This document shows, in pieces, positions 38,153 to 49,054 of a stretch of DNA of 64,000 nt (the first letter of the stretch is position 1; every line of letters begins with the position of its first letter). A program made the position numbers and the translations under genes. Below the pieces are notes generated by a model. That model made no database searches and was not told the DNA's origin. It was given only the letters and a program-made list of their open reading frames with translations. This DNA is from Roseovarius indicus. GTDB taxonomy: Bacteria; Pseudomonadota; Alphaproteobacteria; Rhodobacterales; Rhodobacteraceae. Where the stretch lies: contig NZ_CP031598.1 of the NCBI RefSeq assembly GCF_008728195.1, positions 682,001 through 746,000 on the forward strand, in the 5' to 3' direction.

Positions 38153-39241
38153 ATGACCCTGGTTCTGGAAAACGTGTCGAAGCAAGTCGAGGGGCAGGTG
38201 CATATCCACCCCACCGACCTGACGCTTGAGAAGGGAACGATGAACGTCCTTCTCGGGCCGACACTGGCGGGGAAGACTTCCTTGATGCGGCTGATGGCCG
38301 GGCTCGACGCGCCATGGACGGGGCGTATCCTGTGGGATGGTGAGGACGTGACTGGCAAACGCGTGCAGGATCGCGGTGTCGCAATGGTGTACCAGCAGTT
38401 CATCAACTACCCGTCGATGACGGTTTACGAGAACATTGCCTCGCCCCTGCGGCTGAAGCGGATGCCGGAGAGCGAGATCGATGCGGCCGTCAGGAAGACG
38501 GCGGACCTGATGAAGCTGGGGCCGATGCTTGAGCGCAAGCCGCTGGAGTTGTCGGGCGGGCAGCAGCAGCGCTGTGCGCTGGCGCGGGCGCTGGTGAAAA
38601 ACGCGGGGCTGGTGTTGCTGGACGAGCCGTTGGCGAACCTCGACTACAAGCTGCGCGAGGAGTTGCGGCAGGAGATCCCGAAGATCTTCGAGGAGTCGGG
38701 GTCGATTTTCGTCTACGCGACGACCGAACCCGAGGAAGCGTTGCTTCTTGGTGGCAACACCGCGACGCTGTGGGAAGGCCGCGTCACGCAATTTGGCCCG
38801 ACGCCGGATGTATATCGTCAACCCGTCGACAGGGAAACGGCGCGGGTCTTCTCGGATCCGCCGATGAACTTTTTGCAGATATCCAAGACTGGTGGGCGGA
38901 TCATGTTCGGCGAAGGGCAATCGGCCAGTGCGACCGGAAAGCTGGCTCAACTCGAGGATGGCCGTTACGTGGCCGGGTTCCGCCCGAACCACCTTGAAAT
39001 CAAGAAACACGCTGCAGAAGCGCTGGAGTTTTCGACGCGGCTTGAGGTGACCGAGATCACCGGGTCGGAGACGTTCATCCATCTCGACCATCATGGCGAG
39101 CGGTGGGTCGGGCTGATCCACGGGGTGCATGACATCGCGCCGGGCGAGGGGCTGGCCGTCTATCTCGACCCGCGGCATGTGTACGTGTTCAGCGAGGGCG
39201 GCAAGCTTGTCGCGCCCGCGGCCTATGCGCAGGCCGCGTGA
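38153..39241 (+). CDS. glpS: Glycerol ABC transporter ATPase GlpS
   Basis: MalK-type ATPase subunit, 362 residues, first of two in the glycerol importer described in Rhizobium (GlpSTPQV). Walker A GPTLAGKTS, an intact signature LSGGQQQ, Walker B LVLLDEP and a C-terminal TOBE/MalK-like region (about 235-355) are visible. The switch His is absent: the usual THDQxEA reads TTEPEEA. Its partner GlpT has the opposite defect. The ATG at 38153 has AAGGA 6 bases upstream; an upstream frame to 38093 overlaps glpD and lacks a site. Confidence 0.92.
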   Translation: MTLVLENVSKQVEGQVHIHPTDLTLEKGTMNVLLGPTLAGKTSLMRLMAGLDAPWTGRILWDGEDVTGKRVQDRGVAMVYQQFINYPSMTVYENIASPLRLKRMPESEIDAAVRKTADLMKLGPMLERKPLELSGGQQQRCALARALVKNAGLVLLDEPLANLDYKLREELRQEIPKIFEESGSIFVYATTEPEEALLLGGNTATLWEGRVTQFGPTPDVYRQPVDRETARVFSDPPMNFLQISKTGGRIMFGEGQSASATGKLAQLEDGRYVAGFRPNHLEIKKHAAEALEFSTRLEVTEITGSETFIHLDHHGERWVGLIHGVHDIAPGEGLAVYLDPRHVYVFSEGGKLVAPAAYAQAA

Positions 39242-39253
39242 GAGGAGAGAGAC

Positions 39254-40345
39254 ATGGCAAAGATCACGCTCGACAACCTCGCCCATTCCTACCTGCCCCA
39301 GCCGGGCGGGCCGGATGACTATGCGCTGAAGGAGTTGAACCACGACTGGAACGACGGGGAGGCCTATGCGCTTCTTGGCGCGTCGGGGTGCGGGAAGTCG
39401 ACCCTGCTCAACATCATCTCCGGCCTGCTGGAGCCGAGCCAGGGGCGCATCCTGTTCGACGACAAGGACGTGACCCATGCGCCGACGGCCGAGCGTAACA
39501 TCGCGCAGGTGTTCCAGTTTCCGGTGGTCTACGACACGATGACGGTGCGCGAGAACCTTGCCTTTCCGCTGAAAAACCGTGGCGCCGAGGCAAGTTACGT
39601 GGCCGCCCGCGTGCAGGAAATCGCCGGGATGATCGGCATGGAGGACACGCTTGACCGCAAGGCGCAGGGGCTGACGGCGGATGCCAAGCAGAAGATCAGC
39701 CTTGGCCGCGGGATGGTGCGGGAAGACGTAAACGCGCTTCTTTTCGACGAGCCGCTGACCGTGATCGACCCGCATATGAAATGGGAGCTGCGCACGCAGC
39801 TCAAGCAGCTTCACCAGCAGTTCGGGCACACGATGATCTACGTGACGCACGACCAGACCGAGGCGCTGACCTTCGCCGACAAGGTGGTGGTGATGCATGA
39901 CGGAAGGGTGATCCAGATCGGAACGCCCGAGGAATTGTTCGAAACGCCCGAGCACACCTTCGTGGGCTATTTCATCGGCTCGCCGGGGATGAACGTGCTG
40001 CCCGCCAAGGTCGAGGGCAACCGGGCCTATATCAACGGCACCGAGATCGAGCTGGCGCGGGCCTATGGCACGCCCGAGGGCGAGGTGGCGCTGGGCGTGC
40101 GGCCGGAATACGTGCGCCTGTCCGACAGTGGCGGGCTGCCCGTGAAAATTCGCCGGGTCGAGGATGTGGGCCGGCACAAGATCGTGCGGGCCGAGTGTTT
40201 CGGCACGGAGATCAACGTCATCGCCGGGGAAAGCACCGAGATCGGGCCGGACATGACCCGGATCGAGTTCGAGCCGCAGGGCGTGAACGTCTATGCCGAC
40301 GACTGGCGCGTGAAGCCGCAGGACAGCCAGGGAAGGGCCGCGTGA
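39254..40345 (+). CDS. glpT: Glycerol ABC transporter ATPase GlpT
   Basis: Second MalK-type ATPase subunit, 363 residues. Walker A GASGCGKST, Walker B LLFDEP and switch His (VTHDQTEA) are intact, but the signature is degraded: LTADAKQKISLGRG replaces LSGGQxQR. Paired with GlpS (good signature, no switch His) this leaves one complete composite ATP site. MalK-like C-terminus (about 245-355). It follows glpS by 12 bases with GAGGAGAGA upstream, and its TGA overlaps the glpP ATG by one base. Confidence 0.92.
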   Translation: MAKITLDNLAHSYLPQPGGPDDYALKELNHDWNDGEAYALLGASGCGKSTLLNIISGLLEPSQGRILFDDKDVTHAPTAERNIAQVFQFPVVYDTMTVRENLAFPLKNRGAEASYVAARVQEIAGMIGMEDTLDRKAQGLTADAKQKISLGRGMVREDVNALLFDEPLTVIDPHMKWELRTQLKQLHQQFGHTMIYVTHDQTEALTFADKVVVMHDGRVIQIGTPEELFETPEHTFVGYFIGSPGMNVLPAKVEGNRAYINGTEIELARAYGTPEGEVALGVRPEYVRLSDSGGLPVKIRRVEDVGRHKIVRAECFGTEINVIAGESTEIGPDMTRIEFEPQGVNVYADDWRVKPQDSQGRAA

Positions 40346-41220
40346 TGCAGGAAAAGACCGTCAACCAGAAGGGGTGGCTGTTCGTTCTGCCGGTGCTGGT
40401 GCTGGTTGCGTTTTCGGCCGTCATCCCGCTGATGACCGTGGTGAATTACGCCGTGCAGGACACGTTCGCCGGCGAGTTTTTCCCGCTGGACGACAAGCTG
40501 CTGTGGTTCCGCGAGTTGCTCGAAAGCGACCGGATGTGGGATGCGCTTCAACGGCAGCTTGCGTTTTCGGCGATCATCCTTGCCATCGAGGTGCCGCTGG
40601 GCATTTTCGTGGCGCTGAACATGCCCAAGAAGGGTGTCTGGGTGTCTGTCTGCCTTGTACTGATGTCGCTGCCGTTGCTCATCCCGTGGAACGTGGTTGG
40701 CACGATCTGGCAGATCTTCGGCCGGGTCGATATCGGCCTGCTGGGCCACACGCTCGACCAGCTTGGCATCAACTACAACTATACGCAGGACATTTTCGCG
40801 GCCTGGGCCACGGTAATCGTGATGGATGTCTGGCACTGGACGTCGCTGGTGGCGCTTCTGGCCTATGCCGGGTTGGTGTCGATCCCCGATGCCTATTACC
40901 AGGCTGCCAAGATCGACCAGGCAAGCCGGTGGAAGGTGTTCCGCTATATCGAGTTGCCGAAGATGCGCGGGGTTCTGACTATCGCGATTCTGTTGCGCTT
41001 CATGGACAGCTTCAAGATCTACACCGAGCCTTTCGTGGTCACTGGCGGGGGGCCGGGCAATGCCACCACGTTCCTGTCCATCGACCTCGTGAAGATGGCT
41101 CTGGGGCAGTTCGACCTTGGGCCCGCGGCGGCGTTTTCGATCATGTATTTCCTCGTGATCCTGCTGATCAGCTGGGTGTTCTACACGGTCATGACCAATC
41201 TCGACAAGGAAGGGCGCTAA
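40345..41220 (+). CDS. glpP: Glycerol ABC transporter permease GlpP
   Basis: MalF-type inner-membrane permease, 291 residues, six membrane segments. The EAA loop is DAYYQAAKIDQASRWKVFRY (about 183-202). The ATG at 40345 shares its A with the glpT stop (TGATG), and the long upstream frame is the antisense-free extension inside glpT, so this start is chosen. Partner of GlpQ. Confidence 0.93.
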   Translation: MQEKTVNQKGWLFVLPVLVLVAFSAVIPLMTVVNYAVQDTFAGEFFPLDDKLLWFRELLESDRMWDALQRQLAFSAIILAIEVPLGIFVALNMPKKGVWVSVCLVLMSLPLLIPWNVVGTIWQIFGRVDIGLLGHTLDQLGINYNYTQDIFAAWATVIVMDVWHWTSLVALLAYAGLVSIPDAYYQAAKIDQASRWKVFRYIELPKMRGVLTIAILLRFMDSFKIYTEPFVVTGGGPGNATTFLSIDLVKMALGQFDLGPAAAFSIMYFLVILLISWVFYTVMTNLDKEGR

Positions 41221-41223
41221 GCC

Positions 41224-42080
<857 letters not shown>

Positions 42081-42081
<1 letters not shown>

Positions 42082-42329
42082 TGACGCGGAAGACCAATGC
42101 CAGTGACGCCGAGAACTTGACCTACCTGTTTTGCGCCCACTGGGGCTTTTGTGACGCAAGGTACGGTGACGTGTCCAGGTTCGAGGGTATCGATCCTCCA
42201 ACATTCGCCACTCGGCTGTTGGAAGATGAAGGCATGGAAAGCAATCCACTCATCAGTGAATGGCACAAGAAGATCACTGAACGTGTCACCCAATATCTCC
42301 AAGACAAGAACGAGGGGGTTTCAGAATGA
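42081..42329 (+). CDS. Small soluble protein of unknown function inside the glycerol operon (orf82)
   Basis: 82 residues, starting MTRKTNASDAENLTYLF and ending DKNEGVSE. Soluble, with two Cys (LFCAHWGFCD), many charged residues and no recognised domain. Start and stop are fused to the neighbours: ATG overlaps the glpQ stop by one base, and its TGA lies in the ATGA overlap with glpU, so it is cotranslated. GC is about 52% (129 of 249 bases), against about 65% in flanking glp genes. In the Rhizobium operon as I know it glpQ is followed directly by the DUF2160 gene, so this looks like an inserted, lineage-specific gene. Function unknown. Confidence 0.75.
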
Positions 42330-42598
42330 GCTGGATGGCATGGACATGGCCGACCGCCGCCTTCTTCGGGATCATCGGGCTGCTGCTGGTGGTCTTCACG
42401 ATCCTCGCGGCGCGCTACCCCGAAACCCCGCGGCGCGGGGTGCTCCGAATCGAGACGACCCGTGGCGACCGGCTTTTCATCACGTTGCTCGGGTCGGCCT
42501 TCATCAACATCGCGTGGCTGGGCCTCATCGGCACCAACCAGCCTTACGCGCTCATCATTTGCCTTGCCTATGCCGCGGCGGTCTTCCGCTGGGTGTAG
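42326..42598 (+). CDS. glpU: DUF2160 small membrane protein of glycerol transporter operon
   Basis: 90 residues with about three membrane segments (AFFGIIGLLLVVFTILAARY, LFITLLGSAFINIAWLGLIG, ALIICLAYAAAVFRWV). This is the DUF2160 family that accompanies GlpSTPQV-type glycerol transporters between the permeases and the binding protein. Its biochemical role is not established to my knowledge. It starts in an ATGA overlap with the preceding 82-codon gene. Confidence 0.88.
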   Translation: MSWMAWTWPTAAFFGIIGLLLVVFTILAARYPETPRRGVLRIETTRGDRLFITLLGSAFINIAWLGLIGTNQPYALIICLAYAAAVFRWV

Positions 42599-42677
42599 CT
42601 ATGCGAAACCGGCGGCCCCGCGAGGAGGATGCGGGCCCGCTTCAAGACGACCAAGTTCGACAACATGGGAGGAACAC

Positions 42678-44405
<1,728 letters not shown>

Positions 44406-44413
44406 GCCGGGCA

Positions 44414-44435
44414 GCCGGGGCCTTCGGGCCCCGGC
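44414..44435 (+). terminator. Intercistronic hairpin glpV-glpK
   Basis: A perfect 9-bp stem GCCGGGGCC (44414-44422) / GGCCCCGGC (44427-44435) closed by a TTCG tetraloop, which is unusually stable in RNA. It lies between glpV and glpK and is followed by GCTTTCCCC, so partial termination or mRNA stabilisation of glpV is likely. Confidence 0.85.
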
Positions 44436-44492
44436 GCTTTCCCCAAGGCGGATATTCCGTCACTTGACGACTTTGACAGGCAAAGAGACGCG

Positions 44493-45980
44493 ATGACCCA
44501 TATCCTCGCCATCGACCAGGGTACCACCTCCAGCCGCGCGATCCTTTTCGACCACGAGATGCGCATTCGCGCCACCGCGCAGGAAGAGTTCAAGCAGCAT
44601 TTCCCCGCCTCCGGGTGGGTAGAGCATGATCCGGCCGATCTCTGGGCGACGACCGCCGGCACCTGCCGTGAAGTGATCGAGCGGGCTGGTATTCGTACCG
44701 CCGATATCGCGGCCATAGGCATCACCAATCAACGCGAGACGACTTTGGTCTGGGACCGGAAGACCGGCGAGCCGGTGCACCGCGCCATCGTCTGGCAGGA
44801 CCGCCGTACCGCCGAGACGTGTGATCGGCTGCGCGCGGCGGGGCATGAGCCGATGATCACCGAGCGGACAGGACTTTTGCTCGACCCGTATTTTTCGGGC
44901 ACGAAGCTGGCCTGGATCCTCGACAACGTCGATGGTGCGCGCGCCCGCGCTGAAAAAGGCGAACTGCTTTTCGGCACGGTCGACTCTTACCTGATCTGGA
45001 AGCTCACCGGTGGCGCAGTGCACGCGACCGACGCGACCAATGCCGCGCGCACCTTGCTTTATGATATTCGCAAGGGGAGCTGGAGCCAGTCCATCTGCGA
45101 CCTGCTCGGCGTCCCGGTATCCATGCTGCCCGAGGTGCGCGACTGCGCCGCCGATTTTGGCACGACACGGCCTGACCTGTTCGGTCGCGAAATCCCGATC
45201 CTCGGCGTCGCGGGCGACCAGCAGGCTGCGACGGTCGGGCAGGCCTGTTTCTCACCAGGCATGCTGAAATCCACATATGGCACCGGCTGCTTTGCGCTGA
45301 TGAACACGGGCGACGAGCCGGTAGCCTCGCAGAACCGTCTGCTGACCACGATTGCTTACCAACTGAATGGCAAGCCGACCTATGCCCTGGAGGGGTCGAT
45401 CTTCATCGCGGGGGCCGTGGTCCAGTGGTTGCGCGACGGGTTGAAGATCATCCGTGAAGCATCCGAGACGCAGCCGCTGGCCGAGCGGTCGGACGAAGGC
45501 CAGAATGTCATCCTCGTGCCGGCATTTACGGGTCTTGGCGCGCCATACTGGAAGGCCGATTGCCGCGGCGCGATCTATGGCCTTACCCGCAATTCCGGCC
45601 CGGCGGAATTCGCCCGTGCGGCATTGGAAAGCGTGGGCTACCAGACGCGCGACTTGCTCGAAGCGATGGCCGCGGACTGGACGGAAGACCGCGCCGGGGA
45701 GGTGCTGCGCGTCGATGGCGGCATGAGCGCGTCTGACTGGGCGATGCAGTTCTTGGCCGACATTCTCGACGCCCCGGTCGATCGCCCGAATGTCCTCGAG
45801 ACGACGGCCTTGGGCGCGGCCTGGCTGGCGGGCATGCAGGCGGGGCTCTACCCCGATCAGGAAGGCTTCGCTCGAGAATGGGCGCTTGATCGGCGCTTCG
45901 AGCCTGACATGCAGCCAGAGACGCGTGCCGCCAAGTACGACAGCTGGAAACGCGCCGTCGCGGCGACGATGACGGTCTGA
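44493..45980 (+). CDS. glpK: Glycerol kinase
   Basis: Cytoplasmic FGGY-family kinase phosphorylating glycerol with ATP to glycerol-3-phosphate, the GlpD substrate. It has 495 residues, normal for GlpK. It begins with the phosphate-binding loop [15 protein letters not shown], contains [23 protein letters not shown] and the C-terminal [19 protein letters not shown] and [23 protein letters not shown] precedes the ATG. Its stop overlaps the next gene's start by one base. Confidence 0.96.
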   Translation: MTHILAIDQGTTSSRAILFDHEMRIRATAQEEFKQHFPASGWVEHDPADLWATTAGTCREVIERAGIRTADIAAIGITNQRETTLVWDRKTGEPVHRAIVWQDRRTAETCDRLRAAGHEPMITERTGLLLDPYFSGTKLAWILDNVDGARARAEKGELLFGTVDSYLIWKLTGGAVHATDATNAARTLLYDIRKGSWSQSICDLLGVPVSMLPEVRDCAADFGTTRPDLFGREIPILGVAGDQQAATVGQACFSPGMLKSTYGTGCFALMNTGDEPVASQNRLLTTIAYQLNGKPTYALEGSIFIAGAVVQWLRDGLKIIREASETQPLAERSDEGQNVILVPAFTGLGAPYWKADCRGAIYGLTRNSGPAEFARAALESVGYQTRDLLEAMAADWTEDRAGEVLRVDGGMSASDWAMQFLADILDAPVDRPNVLETTALGAAWLAGMQAGLYPDQEGFAREWALDRRFEPDMQPETRAAKYDSWKRAVAATMTV

Positions 45981-47098
45981 TGCAGCCCTTCGGGTTTGCA
46001 ACGGCCGGACGCATTGTTTTCGGCCGGGGACAGTTCGTCGAAGCAGCTGAAATGGCGGCGTCTCTGGGGCGCAGGGTGTTCCTCGTGCACGGCGCTTCGG
46101 GAAGGCATATCGCGCCATTTCTTGAGGCTGGCAAAGCGCGCGAGCTTGAAGTGACCTGCCATGCCTGTCCAGCCGAACCTGACCTGTCATTGCTGGCGGT
46201 GGCGCTGACAGTTGCACGGAATCACGGCACGGAATGTGTCGTGGCCATCGGGGGCGGCGCGGCCCTCGATCTCGGCAAGGCGGTGGCGGCCCTTCTGCCG
46301 GCGCCTGGCGATCCGATCGATCACCTCGAGGTGGTCGGAAAAGGGCTGCCGCTGGAGAGACAGCCGCTGCCCTGCCTGGCGGTTCCGACAACAGCCGGAA
46401 CGGGCGCAGAGGTTACAAGAAACGCGGTGATCGGTGTGCCCGAGCACGGCCGCAAGGTATCGCTGCGTGATGCCCGTCTGATCCCGGACATCGCGCTGGT
46501 TGATCCGGCGCTGACCGACGGGGCCTCGCGAGCAGTGACCCTCGGGTCCGGTCTCGACGCAGTCACACAGGTGATCGAGCCTTACCTGTCCACCAGGGCA
46601 ACGCCGCTCACCGATGCCATCTGCCGGTCCGCGATACCCAAAGGCCTGAAGGCATTGGCACGCCTCATGGCCACAGAAGATCCGGACGCAAGAGATGACC
46701 TCGCCTACACAAGCCTTTGCGGCGGGTTGGCTTTGGCAAATGCCGGTCTCGGGGCCGTACACGGCCTGGCCGGGGTGATCGGCGGCGCGGTGCCCACTGC
46801 GCCCCACGGGGCGGTTTGCGGTGTGTTGCTGCCACATGTCCTCGCCGCCAATCGGATAGCTTGCAACGATAAGACGCGTTTTGACGAGGTCGATGTGGCG
46901 ATACGGGCGGCCCTGGGCACGTCCGACCTGGCACGATGGGCAAGCGACCAGGGGTTGCCATCCCTTTCGGCAATGGGTGTTACACCCAAGATGCATGCCG
47001 ATATCGCCGAGGCCGCGCTGGCGTCGAGTTCGATGAGAGCGAATCCGGCGGAACTGCCTGTGGGACGGTTGCAGGAGATCTTGGCGGCTGCGGGTTGA
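45980..47098 (+). CDS. Iron-containing (type III) alcohol dehydrogenase-like protein
   Basis: NAD(P)-dependent dehydrogenase of the Fe-ADH / maleylacetate reductase / glycerol dehydrogenase superfamily, 372 residues. The dinucleotide motif is GGGAALDLGKA (about 91-101) with VPTTAGTGAEVTRNAV (about 134-149). Metal ligands appear in GLDAVTQVIEPY (Asp), AVHGLAG (His) and PHGAVCG (His). It is coupled to glpK through a TGATG overlap, suggesting a linked role in three-carbon alcohol or aldehyde metabolism (inference). The exact substrate cannot be read. Confidence 0.85.
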   Translation: MQPFGFATAGRIVFGRGQFVEAAEMAASLGRRVFLVHGASGRHIAPFLEAGKARELEVTCHACPAEPDLSLLAVALTVARNHGTECVVAIGGGAALDLGKAVAALLPAPGDPIDHLEVVGKGLPLERQPLPCLAVPTTAGTGAEVTRNAVIGVPEHGRKVSLRDARLIPDIALVDPALTDGASRAVTLGSGLDAVTQVIEPYLSTRATPLTDAICRSAIPKGLKALARLMATEDPDARDDLAYTSLCGGLALANAGLGAVHGLAGVIGGAVPTAPHGAVCGVLLPHVLAANRIACNDKTRFDEVDVAIRAALGTSDLARWASDQGLPSLSAMGVTPKMHADIAEAALASSSMRANPAELPVGRLQEILAAAG

Positions 47099-47273
47099 AC
47101 GGCGTTCGCGGGCAGCGTGCCGCCGCGCACGAATTGCCCGATGGTCTTGGTCGCCCAGCCTGGAACGCTCGGCACCCGCCCCATCATTGGGCCGAAGCAT
47201 CTGTTTCAGGTGATGCCAAAAAGACCGGAAGTGATTGCCATGACTGGATTATTTTCAGATCTGCGGCGCCGGC

Positions 47274-48047
47274 CTATTCCGAGATGAAGCGGTTGCGCAT
47301 CTCGACTTCCTGGCCGCGCATCAGGGTCCAGGCGGTTTGCATGTGGTCGGTCATGATGGCGCGGGCGCGGTCGGCGTCGCCGTCACGCAGGGCTTTTACG
47401 AGATCGATCTGGTGCGCGCGGCCCTGTTTCCAGAGCTCGAGATTGGGCGGCGAATAGAGGCGGCGATAGACGGTCAGGTCGGTCAGCAGGTTGACCATGA
47501 AGTCGATCACGAAGCCAAGAAGCGGGTTGCCGGCGTGCTCGGCGAGGATGGCGTGGAATCGGAGAGAAGCAACGTGCTGCTGGCGTTCCTCTTCGAGCGT
47601 CGCGGCGGGTTCGGAATACTCGGCGAGGTGGGATTCGAGCTGCTGGAGGACATCCTCGTCGAGCTTTCCGGCGAGCGAGGCCGACAATTCCGGCTCGAGC
47701 GCGAGGCGAAGCTGGTAGATGTCGCCGATGGTCAGATCTTTGAAATAAAAGTAATTTCCGAGAAGGGCCTTGGCCCGCTGGCGGCTGACCTCGTGCACGA
47801 AGCTGCCGCCGCCGGGGCCGGTGCGGGTCTTGATGAGGCCCTGAGCCTCGAGGATCCGCATGGCTTCGCGGATGGTGCCTTTTGCCATGCAAAAGCGTTC
47901 GATCAGCTCGGCCTCGCCCGGCAGGCGGTCGCCGGCCTGCAGCCCCTGGTCGACCACCCAGTCCTTGATCGCCTCGGCAACCTGAACGGGCCGGCTGAGC
48001 TTTGGCTCAGCCTTCGCCCGGTTCGATGGGGTGGTGGCAGGCGGCAA
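47274..48047 (-). CDS. GntR/FadR-family (FCD) transcriptional regulator
   Basis: A 257-residue regulator with an N-terminal winged HTH (about 20-85: DRLPGEAELIERFCMAKGTIREAMRILEAQ) and a C-terminal FCD ligand domain (about 100-235, with metal-binding-type His in RFHAILAEH and AHQIDLVKAL). It is the last gene of the peptide ABC operon and overlaps the preceding ATPase gene by 41 bases, so it is cotranscribed with the system it probably controls. The paired TTATCATGATAA sites at the operon promoter are its likely targets (inference). The gene ends 175 bases from the convergent dehydrogenase gene. Confidence 0.9.
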   Translation of the reverse strand: MPPATTPSNRAKAEPKLSRPVQVAEAIKDWVVDQGLQAGDRLPGEAELIERFCMAKGTIREAMRILEAQGLIKTRTGPGGGSFVHEVSRQRAKALLGNYFYFKDLTIGDIYQLRLALEPELSASLAGKLDEDVLQQLESHLAEYSEPAATLEEERQQHVASLRFHAILAEHAGNPLLGFVIDFMVNLLTDLTVYRRLYSPPNLELWKQGRAHQIDLVKALRDGDADRARAIMTDHMQTAWTLMRGQEVEMRNRFISE

Positions 48048-48972
48048 GTTGGTCCTCTCCCATGGGTCTCAATTCCGGCTCCTCGGACCGGCACCGGTCG
48101 GTTGCGCGGGGGCAGCGGCCGGCGAAGGCGCAGCCCGGTGGCGGGTCGAGCGGGTCGGGCAGTTCGGTGCCTTTCTGCTCGGGCGCGGTGAGGGCGCGGC
48201 CGACGACGGGGGCGCTGTCGGCCAGCAATTTTGTATAGGGATGTCGGGGGTTTGCAAAGATTTTTTCGGCCTTGCCCACTTCGACCACCGCGCCGAAGTA
48301 GAGCACGATGATGCGGTCGCTGACAGCCTCGACCACGGCGAGGTCGTGGGTGATGAAGAGGTAGGTGAGGCCGAACTCTTCCTTGAGGCGGGCGAGGAGG
48401 TTGAGCACCTGCGCCTGTACCGACACGTCGAGGGCCGAGACCGGTTCGTCGAGGATGATGATGCGCGGATTGGCGGCGAGGGCGCGGGCGATGCCGATAC
48501 GCTGGGCCTGGCCGCCCGAGAACTCGTGCGGGTAGCGTTCGAGGAACTCCTCGCGCAGGTTGACGGAGGCGAAGATCTCGCGGATGCGGCTTTCGCGCTC
48601 GGATTTCGGCATATTATACAGGCGCTTGAGCGGCGCCTCCATCACCTGCTTGATGGACTTGCGGGGGTTCAGGCTGCTGTTGGGGTCCTGGAAAACATAC
48701 TGGATCAGCTTGCCGAATTCGGCGGGATCGGCGTTGTCGAGTGCCTTGCCCTCGATCTCGATCGTGCCTTCCGTGGGCTCCAGAAGCCCCACCAGCATCC
48801 GCGCCAGGGTGGACTTTCCGCAGCCGGATTCGCCCACCACGCCAAGGGTTTCGCCGGGTTCGACCGAGAAGCTCATCGGGCGGACAGCGCGGACGCCATC
48901 CTTGGCGGAGGAGAAGAGCGAGCCCTTCAGCGGGAAGGTCTTGGTGAGGTTTTCGACTTTCAGGGCGGTCAT
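48007..48972 (-). CDS. Peptide/dipeptide-type ABC transporter ATPase (OppF/DppF type)
   Basis: ATPase subunit, 321 residues. Walker A GESGCGKST, signature FSGGQAQR, Walker B IIILDEP and switch His ITHDLAVVE are present. The C-terminal oligopeptide-type tail has PPGCAFAGRCPRATDRC, a Cys-rich segment that in related ATPases holds an iron-sulfur cluster. AGGG precedes the ATG. An 11-bp tandem repeat lies between this gene and the upstream fused permease-ATPase gene. Confidence 0.93.
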   Translation of the reverse strand: MTALKVENLTKTFPLKGSLFSSAKDGVRAVRPMSFSVEPGETLGVVGESGCGKSTLARMLVGLLEPTEGTIEIEGKALDNADPAEFGKLIQYVFQDPNSSLNPRKSIKQVMEAPLKRLYNMPKSERESRIREIFASVNLREEFLERYPHEFSGGQAQRIGIARALAANPRIIILDEPVSALDVSVQAQVLNLLARLKEEFGLTYLFITHDLAVVEAVSDRIIVLYFGAVVEVGKAEKIFANPRHPYTKLLADSAPVVGRALTAPEQKGTELPDPLDPPPGCAFAGRCPRATDRCRSEEPELRPMGEDQLAACHHPIEPGEG

Positions 48973-49002
48973 GCGAAACCCTCCGGAAGGCAGTGAAACC
49001 CA

Positions 49003-49046
49003 ACGTCGGTATCACGTCGGTATTTTGTCGGTATTACGTCGGTGCG
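49003..49046 (-). repeat. Four tandem 11-bp repeats between ABC transporter genes
   Basis: Units at 49003-49013 (ACGTCGGTATC), 49014-49024 (ACGTCGGTATT), 49025-49035 (TTGTCGGTATT) and 49036-49046 (ACGTCGGTGCG) are head-to-tail. They occupy the 82-base gap between the fused permease-ATPase stop and the OppF-type start, just upstream of its ribosome-binding site. The length is not a multiple of three in function, since it is non-coding. Confidence 0.9.
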
Positions 49047-49054
49047 GTTTCCCG

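Noticed and set aside
37985..40177. 730-codon minus-strand frame opposite glpD-glpS-glpT
   Set aside because: Antisense to three clearly assigned genes; the product has His/Arg-rich low-complexity composition and no domain.
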